The translations under genes were made by a program, and so were the position numbers. Shown one piece after another: positions 47,541 through 56,157 of a stretch of 64,000 nt of DNA (position 1 is its first letter; each line of letters begins with the position of its first letter). The notes below the pieces were generated by a model that was given only the letters and a program-made list of their open reading frames with translations, was not told where the DNA came from and did not search any database. Origin of the DNA: Pseudomonas fluorescens (lineage in GTDB: Bacteria > Pseudomonadota > Gammaproteobacteria > Pseudomonadales > Pseudomonadaceae); the NCBI RefSeq assembly GCF_900215245.1, contig NZ_LT907842.1, positions 1,860,001 through 1,924,000 of the forward strand, in the 5' to 3' direction.

Positions 47541-48782
47541 TCAAATCCGCGCAGGCACTGGCAACGGTGAGGCCAGCAAACGGCTGTCCAACAGGCCCAG
47601 GCCTTCCTGGAACAATTGGTTACTGCGCTCGGTGTCACCCAACTGGGCCAGTAAACGTGCCAGCTCAGCACAGGCTTCGGGGTTTCGCTGTACCTGCAGA
47701 CTGCTTTCCAAATAGTCCCGCGCCTTGCCCCACAAGCTGTTTTGCAGACACAGGCGGCCCAGGGTCAGCAGCAGGCTGGCGTCACCGGGATGATCCTTGA
47801 GCCAACCTTCAGCAAACTTCAACTGTCGGCCTGGATCGCTGCCGCGCAGCAACCCATAAAGCCGGATCAGATGGCTGTCATAGCCGCGCTTGATGGCGCC
47901 GCGCAGCACTTCCTCAGCCTTGGCATCAGCACCCAGCCGACGCAGTTGCTCAGCATAAGCCAAGACCAGTTGCGGCTCCTGGCGCTGGGCTGAAGTCAGT
48001 TGCTCCCACGCGCGCTCCAATGATTGCAAGCCCGCTTCGCCTTGCTCTTCACGCTGCACGGCAAGGCCAAGGTTCTCGCCCCATGCGCGTCGCTCAAGCT
48101 CTGCCAATTCGGAGGCAGGAAGCACTTTGTCTTTGCGCAGTTCCGGCAACAAGCGAATCACCGATGCCCAATCGCCTCGCTGCTGATGCAAGCGCTGCAA
48201 CTGGCGCAAGACCTGTGCGTTATGGGGATGGCGCTCGTACATCGCCTGCAAGGTAACCAGCGCCCCCTCAGTATCGCCGCGATCCATCTGCAACTGCGCG
48301 TGGCTCAAGGCGACGGCAAGTTCTGCCTGTGGCTGGCGCTCCATGGCGCGCTCCAGCAGGCCGTCGGACTCTTCATAACGGCCCTGCTCATTGGCGGCAC
48401 GGGCAGCCCCAAGGTAATACAGCAAAGGTTGGCGCTCGGCCTCTGCGGCACGGTGCAGGTGGCGTTCGGCGCTGGCCCAGCGGCCCTCGGCGAGGTCCAA
48501 CTGGCCCTGCTCAATCGCAATCTGTATGCGGCGGCTGCGGTTGCGTCGCGACCACGGGTTGACCACACCACCGGAGGTAGTGATCAGGCTCAGCAGCACG
48601 CGAACCAGGTAGATCGCCAGGCCGACGACAAACACTGCCACCAGCGTGGCCCACAGGCTCGACTCGTAATGCAGCAGATGAGGATAGGTAATCAGCACGT
48701 AGCCGGTGTGTTTCGAAATACCCACACCCAGTGCCAAGGCAATTGCAATCGCCAGTACCAGGATCACATAGAAACGCTTCAT
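47541..48782 (-). CDS. hemY: HemY, tetrapyrrole/haem biosynthesis TPR protein
   Basis: The 413-residue protein has two N-terminal membrane segments (residues 4-21 and about 43-66) followed by TPR helices (QGQLDLAEGRWASAERHLHRAAEAE and similar). HemY is a membrane-anchored TPR protein of the haem operon whose exact role is unresolved; it is not the HemY protoporphyrinogen oxidase of Gram-positives. It starts six bases after hemX. Confidence 0.93.
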   Translation of the reverse strand: MKRFYVILVLAIAIALALGVGISKHTGYVLITYPHLLHYESSLWATLVAVFVVGLAIYLVRVLLSLITTSGGVVNPWSRRNRSRRIQIAIEQGQLDLAEGRWASAERHLHRAAEAERQPLLYYLGAARAANEQGRYEESDGLLERAMERQPQAELAVALSHAQLQMDRGDTEGALVTLQAMYERHPHNAQVLRQLQRLHQQRGDWASVIRLLPELRKDKVLPASELAELERRAWGENLGLAVQREEQGEAGLQSLERAWEQLTSAQRQEPQLVLAYAEQLRRLGADAKAEEVLRGAIKRGYDSHLIRLYGLLRGSDPGRQLKFAEGWLKDHPGDASLLLTLGRLCLQNSLWGKARDYLESSLQVQRNPEACAELARLLAQLGDTERSNQLFQEGLGLLDSRLLASPLPVPARI

Positions 48783-48787
48783 CGGCT

Positions 48788-49900
48788 CTACTCCTGCTTG
48801 GCCGGCGTGCCCGCCGCCGCCTTGGCTTCACCGGCAGACAGATGGCGGCGTTCAAGATAAGCCTGCACGGCAGCCAGGCTGGCGGCCAGGTCCGGGGTCA
48901 CCACGGAGACGGCCTTGGGCTCGAGTTCGGCAATACGTGCCAGCATCGCTTTGCTCTGCGGGTTGTCCTGGTTGAAGTTGTCCTGCAGCACGCTGCGTGC
49001 TTCACCCAGGGAGCGGCTGTACACCGCCGTCTCACCGTTGAGCGCGGCCCATTGTGCCTGCTCCAGGGCCAGGCTCAGTGCCAGGCGCACCTGGTTCAAA
49101 CCTTGACCGGCCAGCAACGGACGAATGTTGTCATCCGGGTTGAAGTCGATGCGGAAGTAACGCGATATCTGCTCCCACCACTGGCGCAGGCGACCTTCCG
49201 TGTCGGTCGTCGGGCGCCCCTCGGAAGTGGGCTCGGTGAGTTGATATTCAGGGGCAATAGCCGCCAGTTGCACGACCTGGTCACGCAGGGCCGCCAGTTG
49301 CAGGTAAAGCCCGGTGCGGTCTGGCTGTTCAGTGCCGCGCAGCGCGGTCAGGCTTTTGGCCAATTGCTCACGGGCAGCGTAGGCACCTGGATCGCTCTGT
49401 TCGCGAAGAATTTCGTCAGCGCCCTGGACCAGCGACTGGGCACTGTTGATGTCCTGCAGGGCAGACAAGCGCAAGCTGGCCAGACGGATCAGGTGCTCGG
49501 CTTCGGCCAGGCGCCAGTCCTGGCGGCTGGCACCCAGCACGGTTTCCAGACGTTGGCTCAAGCGCTGCTGATCACCCTGCAACTGCGAGACCAGGCGGCG
49601 GCGCTCTTCCAGCTCATCGGCTGCTGGCAATTGTGCCAGGCGCGCAGCCAGCTGCTGCTGACTCTGCTTGAGTGATTGGGATTGGTCATCAAGGGTCTGC
49701 ACCTGGCCCAGCTGTTGCTGGCTACTGGCTTGCAGGGCACGGACCTGCCATATCCCCCAACCGCCGGCGGCAACACCTGCGGCACCGAGCAACAGGGCCA
49801 CAATAGCCAGGCCATTGCCGCGGCGTGGCGCGGTGGCCGGTGCAACCGGCGCATCAAGTGCTGGCTGGGCTTCATCTTTAGGCAAGGCTGTTTCGCTCAC
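48788..49900 (-). CDS. hemX: HemX, uroporphyrinogen-III C-methyltransferase-like protein
   Basis: The 370-residue protein has a Pro/Ala-rich cytoplasmic N-terminus, one membrane segment (GLAIVALLLGAAGVAAGGWGIW), and a periplasmic coiled region rich in Gln/Leu. It lacks methyltransferase motifs despite its common name. It sits between hemD and hemY as in other gammaproteobacteria. Function in haem synthesis is not clear. Confidence 0.93.
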   Translation of the reverse strand: MSETALPKDEAQPALDAPVAPATAPRRGNGLAIVALLLGAAGVAAGGWGIWQVRALQASSQQQLGQVQTLDDQSQSLKQSQQQLAARLAQLPAADELEERRRLVSQLQGDQQRLSQRLETVLGASRQDWRLAEAEHLIRLASLRLSALQDINSAQSLVQGADEILREQSDPGAYAAREQLAKSLTALRGTEQPDRTGLYLQLAALRDQVVQLAAIAPEYQLTEPTSEGRPTTDTEGRLRQWWEQISRYFRIDFNPDDNIRPLLAGQGLNQVRLALSLALEQAQWAALNGETAVYSRSLGEARSVLQDNFNQDNPQSKAMLARIAELEPKAVSVVTPDLAASLAAVQAYLERRHLSAGEAKAAAGTPAKQE

Positions 49901-49941
49901 GTATCCGTCCTTTGCGTATCAGAGAGTGGGCGCCGCATGCC

Positions 49942-50691
49942 TCACGAGGCAGCGCTGCGCAACGCCACTAACAAAGCCGCGGCACTCGCGCCGCGACAAT
50001 CCACAACTTTTTCTGCGCCAGCGGCCCGCGCCATTTCATAAACGCGCGGGCTGGGCACGAACAACGGCAGCTGCGCCACTTTCGGCCAATCGAGGCCGGC
50101 CAGGGCTTGCAGGTGCAAAAAACCCTGCCCACTGCTGACCACCAGGCCGTTCAAGCGTTCCAACTGGATGCGCTGCGTCAACACCCCGGCCTCGTAAGCC
50201 GGGAGCAAGCGGCGATACAACTCCAGATAATCGACACTAGCACCTTGCTCACGCAAACGCTCAGCCAGCAACTCGCGCCCACCCTCGCCACGCAGGATCA
50301 GTACCCGGGCATCGGGCCGTGCGATAGCCTCGCGCAAGGCGGGCAATTCAAGCAAGGCTTCGCTGTCGTCGCCGGTTTGCGGATAGTGAACGTTGAGCCC
50401 GTGATCGGCCAGTACCTGCGCAGTGGCAGCCCCGACGCTGAACCAGGGCAACTGCGGCCAAGGCTGATTCAACTGCTGCACAGCAAGGCGTGCAGCCGGT
50501 TTGCTGACCACAATCACCGCGCAATAACGGCCCAGGTCACGCAGCACAGACTGTTGCTCAGGCGTTACCGGCAGGGCTTCGATGTCGAGCAAAGGCAGGC
50601 TGCTGCTGAAAATGCCGGCGTCAGACAGCGATGCCGCCAGGGCAGCCGACTCTTCGGCAGGCCGCGTCAGCAGCAAACGCCAGCCAGTCAC
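49942..50691 (-). CDS. hemD: Uroporphyrinogen-III synthase
   Basis: The 249-residue protein has the two-domain HemD pattern ([20 protein letters not shown], then [14 protein letters not shown] and [33 protein letters not shown]). It cyclises hydroxymethylbilane to uroporphyrinogen III with D-ring inversion. It overlaps the hemC stop by four bases. Confidence 0.95.
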   Translation of the reverse strand: MTGWRLLLTRPAEESAALAASLSDAGIFSSSLPLLDIEALPVTPEQQSVLRDLGRYCAVIVVSKPAARLAVQQLNQPWPQLPWFSVGAATAQVLADHGLNVHYPQTGDDSEALLELPALREAIARPDARVLILRGEGGRELLAERLREQGASVDYLELYRRLLPAYEAGVLTQRIQLERLNGLVVSSGQGFLHLQALAGLDWPKVAQLPLFVPSPRVYEMARAAGAEKVVDCRGASAAALLVALRSAAS

Positions 50692-51629
50692 TGCGGACCG
50701 GCCTCGCCGTAGACTTTTTCCAGAATGGCGCCGGCGCCCTTGCCCAGCAGCTCTTCAGCGACCTGGATACCCAAGGCGGTCGCGTCACGCTGTGGCCCAC
50801 GCACGTCGGCAGTGAGCAGCGTGCCGCCTTCAGGATCGCCTACCAGGCCACGCAGCCAAAGGTTTTCACCTTCAAGCACGGCGTAGCAGGCAATTGGCAC
50901 CTGGCAGCCACCGTTGAGGTGCTTGTTCAGCGCGCGCTCGGCGGTGACACGCACTTCGGTGTCAGGGTGATCCAAAGGTTTGAGCAAGGCGTGAATTTCA
51001 CTGTCGGCCGTGCGGCATTCGATGCCCACTGCGCCCTGCCCGCCTGCGGGCAAACTGTCTTCGACGCTGATGGCGGAGGTGATACGGTCTTCGAAACCGA
51101 GCCGGATCAGACCGGCCGCTGCGAGAATGATCGCGTCATAGTCACCGGCATCCAGCTTGGCCAGACGCGTGTTGACGTTGCCACGCAGGAAACGGATCTG
51201 CAGATCCGGGCGCCGAGTCAGCAACTGCGCCTGACGACGCAGGCTGGAGGTGCCGACGACACTGCCCAGTGGCAACTCATCCAGGGACGCGTAGGTGTTG
51301 GAAACAAAGGCATCGCGCGGGTCTTCACGCTCGCAGATGCAATACAGGCCGAGGCCTTCAGGAAAGTCCATCGGCACGTCTTTCATCGAGTGCACGGCGA
51401 TGTCGGCTTCGTTTTCCAGCAGCGCGGTTTCCAGCTCTTTGACGAACAAGCCCTTGCCGCCGATCTTCGACAGTGGCGAGTCCAGCAGCTTGTCGCCGCG
51501 ACTGACCATGGGCACGAGGGTCACTTTGAGGCCCGGGTGGGCCAGCTCAAGGCGTGCTTTGACGTATTCGGCCTGCCACAAGGCCAAGGCGCTTTTACGG
51601 GTGGCGATGCGGATTTCGCGAGAGGACAT
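50688..51629 (-). CDS. hemC: Hydroxymethylbilane synthase (porphobilinogen deaminase)
   Basis: The 313-residue enzyme has the dipyrromethane cofactor Cys at 242 ([10 protein letters not shown]), the substrate loop [19 protein letters not shown] and [12 protein letters not shown]. It joins four porphobilinogens into hydroxymethylbilane in the cytoplasm. It heads the four-gene hem operon, 138 bp downstream of algR. Confidence 0.97.
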   Translation of the reverse strand: MSSREIRIATRKSALALWQAEYVKARLELAHPGLKVTLVPMVSRGDKLLDSPLSKIGGKGLFVKELETALLENEADIAVHSMKDVPMDFPEGLGLYCICEREDPRDAFVSNTYASLDELPLGSVVGTSSLRRQAQLLTRRPDLQIRFLRGNVNTRLAKLDAGDYDAIILAAAGLIRLGFEDRITSAISVEDSLPAGGQGAVGIECRTADSEIHALLKPLDHPDTEVRVTAERALNKHLNGGCQVPIACYAVLEGENLWLRGLVGDPEGGTLLTADVRGPQRDATALGIQVAEELLGKGAGAILEKVYGEAGPQ

Positions 51630-51767
51630 GGATCAATCCGTACTGAATAGATACGGCAGATAATAACAGCTCAGGCAAACACGCTTTGATTTGAATCAGC
51701 AAGTGCGGGGCCTCCCTGGCCACATCGCACCGGGATAAGGTCTGCAGACTTCGCCACAGCCCTCGGG

Positions 51768-52514
51768 CTACAGCTGCTGCATCATCTTGCGTACGCCAGC
51801 GACATGACGGCGGCTGACGATCAAGGCATCGCCATTGAGCCCTTTCAGGAATAGCTGAAAATGGCCCAGCGGCGTGCGCTGCAAACGCTCAATTCGCTCA
51901 CGAGCCACCAGTGCGTTGCGGTGAATGCGCACGAAGCGGTCGCCAAACTCATCCTCCAACGCCTTGAGCGGCTCATCGAGCAATACTTCGCCTGCCTCGT
52001 GACGCAGGGTCACGTACTTGTGGTCGGCAATAAAATAGACCACCTGGCCCAGCGGTATCAGCTCAATGCCTTTGCGGGTCCGCGCGCTGATGTGGCTGCG
52101 CGGCCCATTGCCGCTCTGGGCAGCTGGCTGGGTCAGCGCAGCCAATTGGACGCGGTTGGGGCGCTCGGCCTTTTTCAGGGCCTTGAGCAACGCTTCGCCA
52201 GTCGCCGGCTTGGCGAGAAAACTGACACCACTGGCTTCCAGCGTTTCCGCAGAAAACTCTTCCTGCGCAGCACACAACACCACGGCAGGCGGCGATTCTC
52301 GCTCACTCAGGCGGGCGGCGACTTGCAGGCCATCAAGGCCCGGCATGCGGATATCGAGCAGCACCACGTCAGGCTTGAGGCTGTCGATCAGCGTCAACGC
52401 CTCCTCACCACTGGTGGCGCTCGGTTCAAGGACTGTATAACCCTCGAGCTCATTGACCAAACGGCTCAGTCGCTCGCGGGCTTGGGGTTCGTCATCAACG
52501 ATCAGGACATTCAT
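51768..52514 (-). CDS. algR: LytTR response regulator AlgR
   Basis: The start at 52514 (MNVLIVDDEPQARERL) gives 248 residues, the length of P. aeruginosa AlgR. The receiver has Asp7/Asp8, the phosphorylation site Asp54 in VVLLDIRMPG, and Lys in SFLAKPAT. The LytTR DNA-binding domain starts near residue 140 (ISARTRKGIELI). It controls alginate, twitching and biofilm genes. In PAO1 its sensor AlgZ/FimS is encoded immediately upstream; here it is absent from that place. Confidence 0.95.
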   Translation of the reverse strand: MNVLIVDDEPQARERLSRLVNELEGYTVLEPSATSGEEALTLIDSLKPDVVLLDIRMPGLDGLQVAARLSERESPPAVVLCAAQEEFSAETLEASGVSFLAKPATGEALLKALKKAERPNRVQLAALTQPAAQSGNGPRSHISARTRKGIELIPLGQVVYFIADHKYVTLRHEAGEVLLDEPLKALEDEFGDRFVRIHRNALVARERIERLQRTPLGHFQLFLKGLNGDALIVSRRHVAGVRKMMQQL

Positions 52515-53017
52515 ATTGCGCTGGATTCCTGCGTGAGTCTCGCACAAGGATAGCGTAGACAGGTGCGGTGACTTGCGTCACAGCGATCCACGCTAAGACT
52601 AGCGCGAGCGGTAAAAAGTGCCCCGAGAGCGGCACCCAAATTCACCCGGACCTGTTCAGTTGCGCCCAAAACCTGCTGCCTATGGGCATTGCCGTAGGGT
52701 TTGCTGATACACAATCCGAATACCCCCCTTTTTTAATGGATAGCCTGGGATATGACCACATCACCAAACTTTGGTGCATTCATGCTCTATCAGTGCAACT
52801 GTAGACGCTCGCTGAGACGATATTGTTCGATCGTCAAATATCCTTTCAATTAACGCCTGCCTTCAGTCTCGTCCCGGATGCGTTCGGCGGCAAGGCACTT
52901 AGCCATCCTTCGCACAAATAAAAATGCCGACCACCCGCAGCACCGCCTCCACGGGCAACCCTGTTATTATCGGCGGCACACCTCCACGCCTCTTTTAAGC
53001 AGATCACGAGCGAATCC
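52515..53017. other. Divergent region algR/argH, 500 bases without a gene
   Basis: The region has no supported coding frame. It is AT-richer at 52690-52870. A palindrome CACCAAA-C-TTTGGTG (52762-52776) sits in the middle. It should hold the promoters of algR and argH. The sensor gene algZ/fimS, over 1 kb long in PAO1, would not fit and no remnant is seen. Confidence 0.6.
52762..52776. promoter_or_regulatory. Palindrome upstream of argH/algR
   Basis: Perfect 7-base arms around one central C. It recalls NtrC half-sites (CACCA/TGGTG) but the spacing is two bases longer than in known sites, so I do not assign a regulator. Confidence 0.4.
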
Positions 53018-54412
53018 ATGAGCACCGACAAGACCAACCAGTCCTGGGGCGGCCGCTTCAGTGAACCCGTCGACGCCTTCGTCGCCCGCTTCACCGCCTC
53101 CGTCACCTTCGACCAGCGCCTGTACCGCCACGACATCATGGGCTCGATCGCCCACGCCACGATGCTGGCCAAGGTCGGCGTGCTGACCGACGCCGAGCGC
53201 GACAGCATCATCGATGGCCTGACCACCATTCGCGGTGAGATCGAGGCCGGCACGTTCGACTGGCGCGTCGACCTGGAAGACGTGCACATGAACATCGAGG
53301 CCCGCCTCACCGATCGTATTGGTGTGACCGGCAAAAAACTGCATACCGGTCGCAGCCGTAACGACCAGGTGGCCACCGATATTCGCCTGTGGCTGCGCGA
53401 TGAAATCGACCTGATCCTCGCCGAAATCACGCGCCTGCAAAAGGGTCTGCTGGAGCAGGCCGAGCGTCAATCGGACACCATCATGCCCGGCTTCACCCAC
53501 CTGCAAACCGCACAGCCAGTGACCTTCGGCCACCACCTGCTGGCCTGGTTCGAAATGCTCAGCCGTGACTACGAGCGCCTGGTGGATTGCCGTAAACGCG
53601 CCAATCGCATGCCGTTGGGCAGCGCGGCACTGGCGGGCACCACTTACCCGATCGACCGCGAGTACACCGCTCAACTGCTGGGTTTTGACGCCGTGGGCGG
53701 CAACTCCCTGGATGGCGTATCGGACCGCGACTTCGCTATCGAATTCTGCGCCGCCGCCAGCATCGCGATGATGCACCTGTCGCGTTTCTCCGAAGAACTG
53801 GTGCTGTGGACCAGCGCGCAATTCCAATTCATCGACCTGCCGGATCGCTTCTGCACTGGCAGCTCGATCATGCCGCAAAAGAAAAACCCCGACGTGCCCG
53901 AGCTGGTGCGTGGCAAGAGCGGCCGTGTGTTCGGCGCGCTGATGGGCCTGCTGACGTTGATGAAGGGCCAGCCGCTGGCCTACAACAAGGACAATCAGGA
54001 AGACAAAGAACCGCTGTTCGACGCTGCCGACACCTTGCGCGATTCGCTGCGTGCGTTTGCCGACATGATCCCTGCAATCAAGCCCAAGCACGCGATCATG
54101 CGTGAGGCGGCCTTGCGTGGGTTCTCTACTGCGACCGACCTGGCGGATTACCTGGTGCGCCGCGGCCTGCCGTTCCGTGATTGCCACGAAATCGTCGGCC
54201 ATGCCGTCAAATACGGTGTGGACACCGGCAAGGACCTGGCAGAGATGAGCCTGGAAGAACTGCGTCAGTTCAGCGACCAGATCGAGCAGGACGTGTTCGC
54301 GGTGCTGACCCTGGAAGGCTCGGTGAATGCCCGTAACCACGTAGGCGGCACTGCACCGGCGCAGGTCAAGGCAGCCGTAGCGCGCGGCCAGGCGCTGCTG
54401 GCCAGCCGCTAA
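53018..54412 (+). CDS. argH: Argininosuccinate lyase
   Basis: The 464-residue enzyme has the fumarase/aspartase superfamily signature [12 protein letters not shown] at 281-292, the first-helix [19 protein letters not shown] and the [13 protein letters not shown] substrate loop (109-121). It splits argininosuccinate into arginine and fumarate. It is divergent from algR, as in P. aeruginosa, and is read alone. Confidence 0.97.
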   Translation: MSTDKTNQSWGGRFSEPVDAFVARFTASVTFDQRLYRHDIMGSIAHATMLAKVGVLTDAERDSIIDGLTTIRGEIEAGTFDWRVDLEDVHMNIEARLTDRIGVTGKKLHTGRSRNDQVATDIRLWLRDEIDLILAEITRLQKGLLEQAERQSDTIMPGFTHLQTAQPVTFGHHLLAWFEMLSRDYERLVDCRKRANRMPLGSAALAGTTYPIDREYTAQLLGFDAVGGNSLDGVSDRDFAIEFCAAASIAMMHLSRFSEELVLWTSAQFQFIDLPDRFCTGSSIMPQKKNPDVPELVRGKSGRVFGALMGLLTLMKGQPLAYNKDNQEDKEPLFDAADTLRDSLRAFADMIPAIKPKHAIMREAALRGFSTATDLADYLVRRGLPFRDCHEIVGHAVKYGVDTGKDLAEMSLEELRQFSDQIEQDVFAVLTLEGSVNARNHVGGTAPAQVKAAVARGQALLASR

Positions 54413-54415
54413 ACG

Positions 54416-54500
54416 CTTCACGAGCAAGCCCGCCGCCACCACTGACCAGGTTCCACTTGTGGAATGCAGTCGCATGTGGGGGCGGGCTTGCGCGCGAAGG
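54416..54500. repeat. Degenerate REPIN
   Basis: Arms near 54420-54440 (GAGCAAGCCCGCC) and 54474-54495 (GGCGGGCTTGCGCGC) are imperfectly complementary and hold a perfect 14-base palindrome (TTCCAC-TT-GTGGAA, 54451-54464) between them. It is a degenerate REPIN between argH and the convergent GST. Confidence 0.6.
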
Positions 54501-54510
54501 CGTCACCGCA

Positions 54511-55170
54511 CTATTTCTTCGCCGCAATCATCGCCATAAACGCTGGCATCGCCGCTTCCCTGTCCGCCGCCACCTTTTGTGCGTTGGGCAAGGCATGCAA
54601 TCGCTCCAGCAGCGCTTTGGCCGCCGGCAACTCAGCCAGCAGATCCACGCCAAACAGCTTCTCGCCCACGCCACAGGCGAGGTTCACGCTGTACATGAAA
54701 TACAGATCGGCAATCGTGAAGCTCTCCCCCGCCACGTAAGGCGCGAACTTGGCGTGTCGACCTAAAGACGCGATCCCCAACAGCAACTCGGCCTTGGATT
54801 TTTCCTTGATCGCATCCGGCACCGGCATACCGAAGAACGCCTCGGCGAAACAGGCGCGCGCGGGCAGCTCGATGTACAGCTCGATTTCCCTGCAGAACGC
54901 CAGCACCTGGGCGCGTTGATACGGGTCGGCCGGCAGCAACGAACGGCCCTCCTGGGTCTGCTCGATGTATTCGAGGATCACGCTCGTTTCGTTGATAAAC
55001 CCCTGCTTCACGCCAAGAATCGGCACTTTGCCACGGGGGCTGACAGCAAGGGCTTCAGGCGTCTGGCTCGGGTAAAACGGTACTTCTTCAAACGGCAGGC
55101 CCTTCTCCATCAGCGCCAGTTTGACCATGTTGTAGTAGTTGCTGACCGAAAATCCGTAAAGCTTGAGCAT
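54511..55170 (-). CDS. Glutathione S-transferase family protein
   Basis: The 219-residue protein has a thioredoxin-like N-domain (KLYGFSVSNYYNMVKLAL, GKVPILGVKQGFINETSVILEYI with cis-Pro and Glu/Ser contacts) and a helical C-domain. It is a cytosolic GST-like enzyme, but the catalytic residue (Ser/Tyr) cannot be assigned confidently. Family substrate unknown. Confidence 0.9.
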   Translation of the reverse strand: MLKLYGFSVSNYYNMVKLALMEKGLPFEEVPFYPSQTPEALAVSPRGKVPILGVKQGFINETSVILEYIEQTQEGRSLLPADPYQRAQVLAFCREIELYIELPARACFAEAFFGMPVPDAIKEKSKAELLLGIASLGRHAKFAPYVAGESFTIADLYFMYSVNLACGVGEKLFGVDLLAELPAAKALLERLHALPNAQKVAADREAAMPAFMAMIAAKK

Positions 55171-55296
55171 TGCGAATGCCTCCAGGCCGGGTGTGGGGTT
55201 GGCTGCAGAAGTTATAGAGCGTCGCGACCGACCTGACCAGCAGCATCACCTGCCTGAATGGGGGTAGACTGGCGCCCTTTCCTTGAGGAGCCTGCC

Positions 55297-55581
55297 ATGA
55301 GCGAGCCGACCGATATCGACAGCGACGAAGAAGAGTTCACCGAAAACACGCTGATCCAAGCCATCGAAAACCAGATCGAAAGCGACAATCCGCCTGCCGC
55401 CAAAGCCACGTTGAACAAGCTGACGCTGGTGGGTTACGAACGCGAAGAGATTCTGAACCTCATGGCTCACGTATTGGCCGTGGAAATCGACAAGATGCTG
55501 GACGAAGACCGCGCATTCAATACCGAATGGTACGAAACAGCGCTGCGGGCACTGCCGGAATTGCCACCGGAAAACGACTGA
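55297..55581 (+). CDS. Small acidic conserved protein of unknown function
   Basis: The ATG at 55297 follows GAGGAG and gives 94 residues, strongly acidic at both ends (MSEPTDIDSDEEEFTE..., ...LPPEND). A central helical region (AKATLNKLTLVGYEREEILNLMAHVLAVEIDKML) looks like a protein-protein contact. I do not recognise a named family. It has its own ribosome site and lies 127 bp from the divergent GST. Confidence 0.75.
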   Translation: MSEPTDIDSDEEEFTENTLIQAIENQIESDNPPAAKATLNKLTLVGYEREEILNLMAHVLAVEIDKMLDEDRAFNTEWYETALRALPELPPEND

Positions 55582-55733
55582 ATCGAGCACCTTCGTGGCG
55601 AAGCAGCAGGCGTGCTCATCACAAAGGTGCGCCATATCAAGACCCACGACTTTCTCACTGGACAGCCCGGCAAAGTGCGTTCACCTTATGCCCTGCTAGC
55701 CTCTAATAAATTCTTAGAAAGTCTGGAGTCCTT

Positions 55734-55988
55734 ATGTCGTATACCCCTGAGTTGGTTGCCGAACTGGAAATCCTTGCACTCTTCAACCTGGGCAGCTCCC
55801 AGGAAGGTCTGAAAGTCCACCAGACCGCCGCCCCCTCTGCCATCGCCGCCGCCAAACGCCTGTTCGAGAAAAAACTGATCGACCAGCCGGACGGGGGCTA
55901 CCTGACCAGCCTTGGCCGGGATGCTGCCGAACAGGCCCAAACCCTGTTGACCATTCTGACCACTGCCTCGACCAAAGAAGCCGCCTGA
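55734..55988 (+). CDS. TIGR02647-family small protein
   Basis: The 84-residue protein (MSYTPELVAELEILALFNLGSS...) matches TIGR02647, a Pseudomonas-conserved family of unknown function. Its central segment (VHQTAAPSAIAAAKRLFEKKLIDQPDGGYLT) looks like a winged-helix half with an Asp/Gly turn. It sits 152 bp after the acidic small protein and has its own upstream region. Confidence 0.82.
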   Translation: MSYTPELVAELEILALFNLGSSQEGLKVHQTAAPSAIAAAKRLFEKKLIDQPDGGYLTSLGRDAAEQAQTLLTILTTASTKEAA

Positions 55989-56157
55989 CACCTCTTGACG
56001 CCCATGGAGTCCGCCCTTTGCGGATTCCGAGGGCGCTGCTGTTCAGCCGCTCAAAATTCTGACGCCAAAAACAATTTCCCTCTAAAACTCCTACGCTACT
56101 GGCTGTAAACTCCTACACGGCCGCCCATGTCGGGCCCTGCGAGCCACCGAGTTCTAC

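Noticed and set aside
52511..52714. Remnant of algZ upstream of algR
   Set aside because: The minus-strand frame in this place has no histidine-kinase motif.
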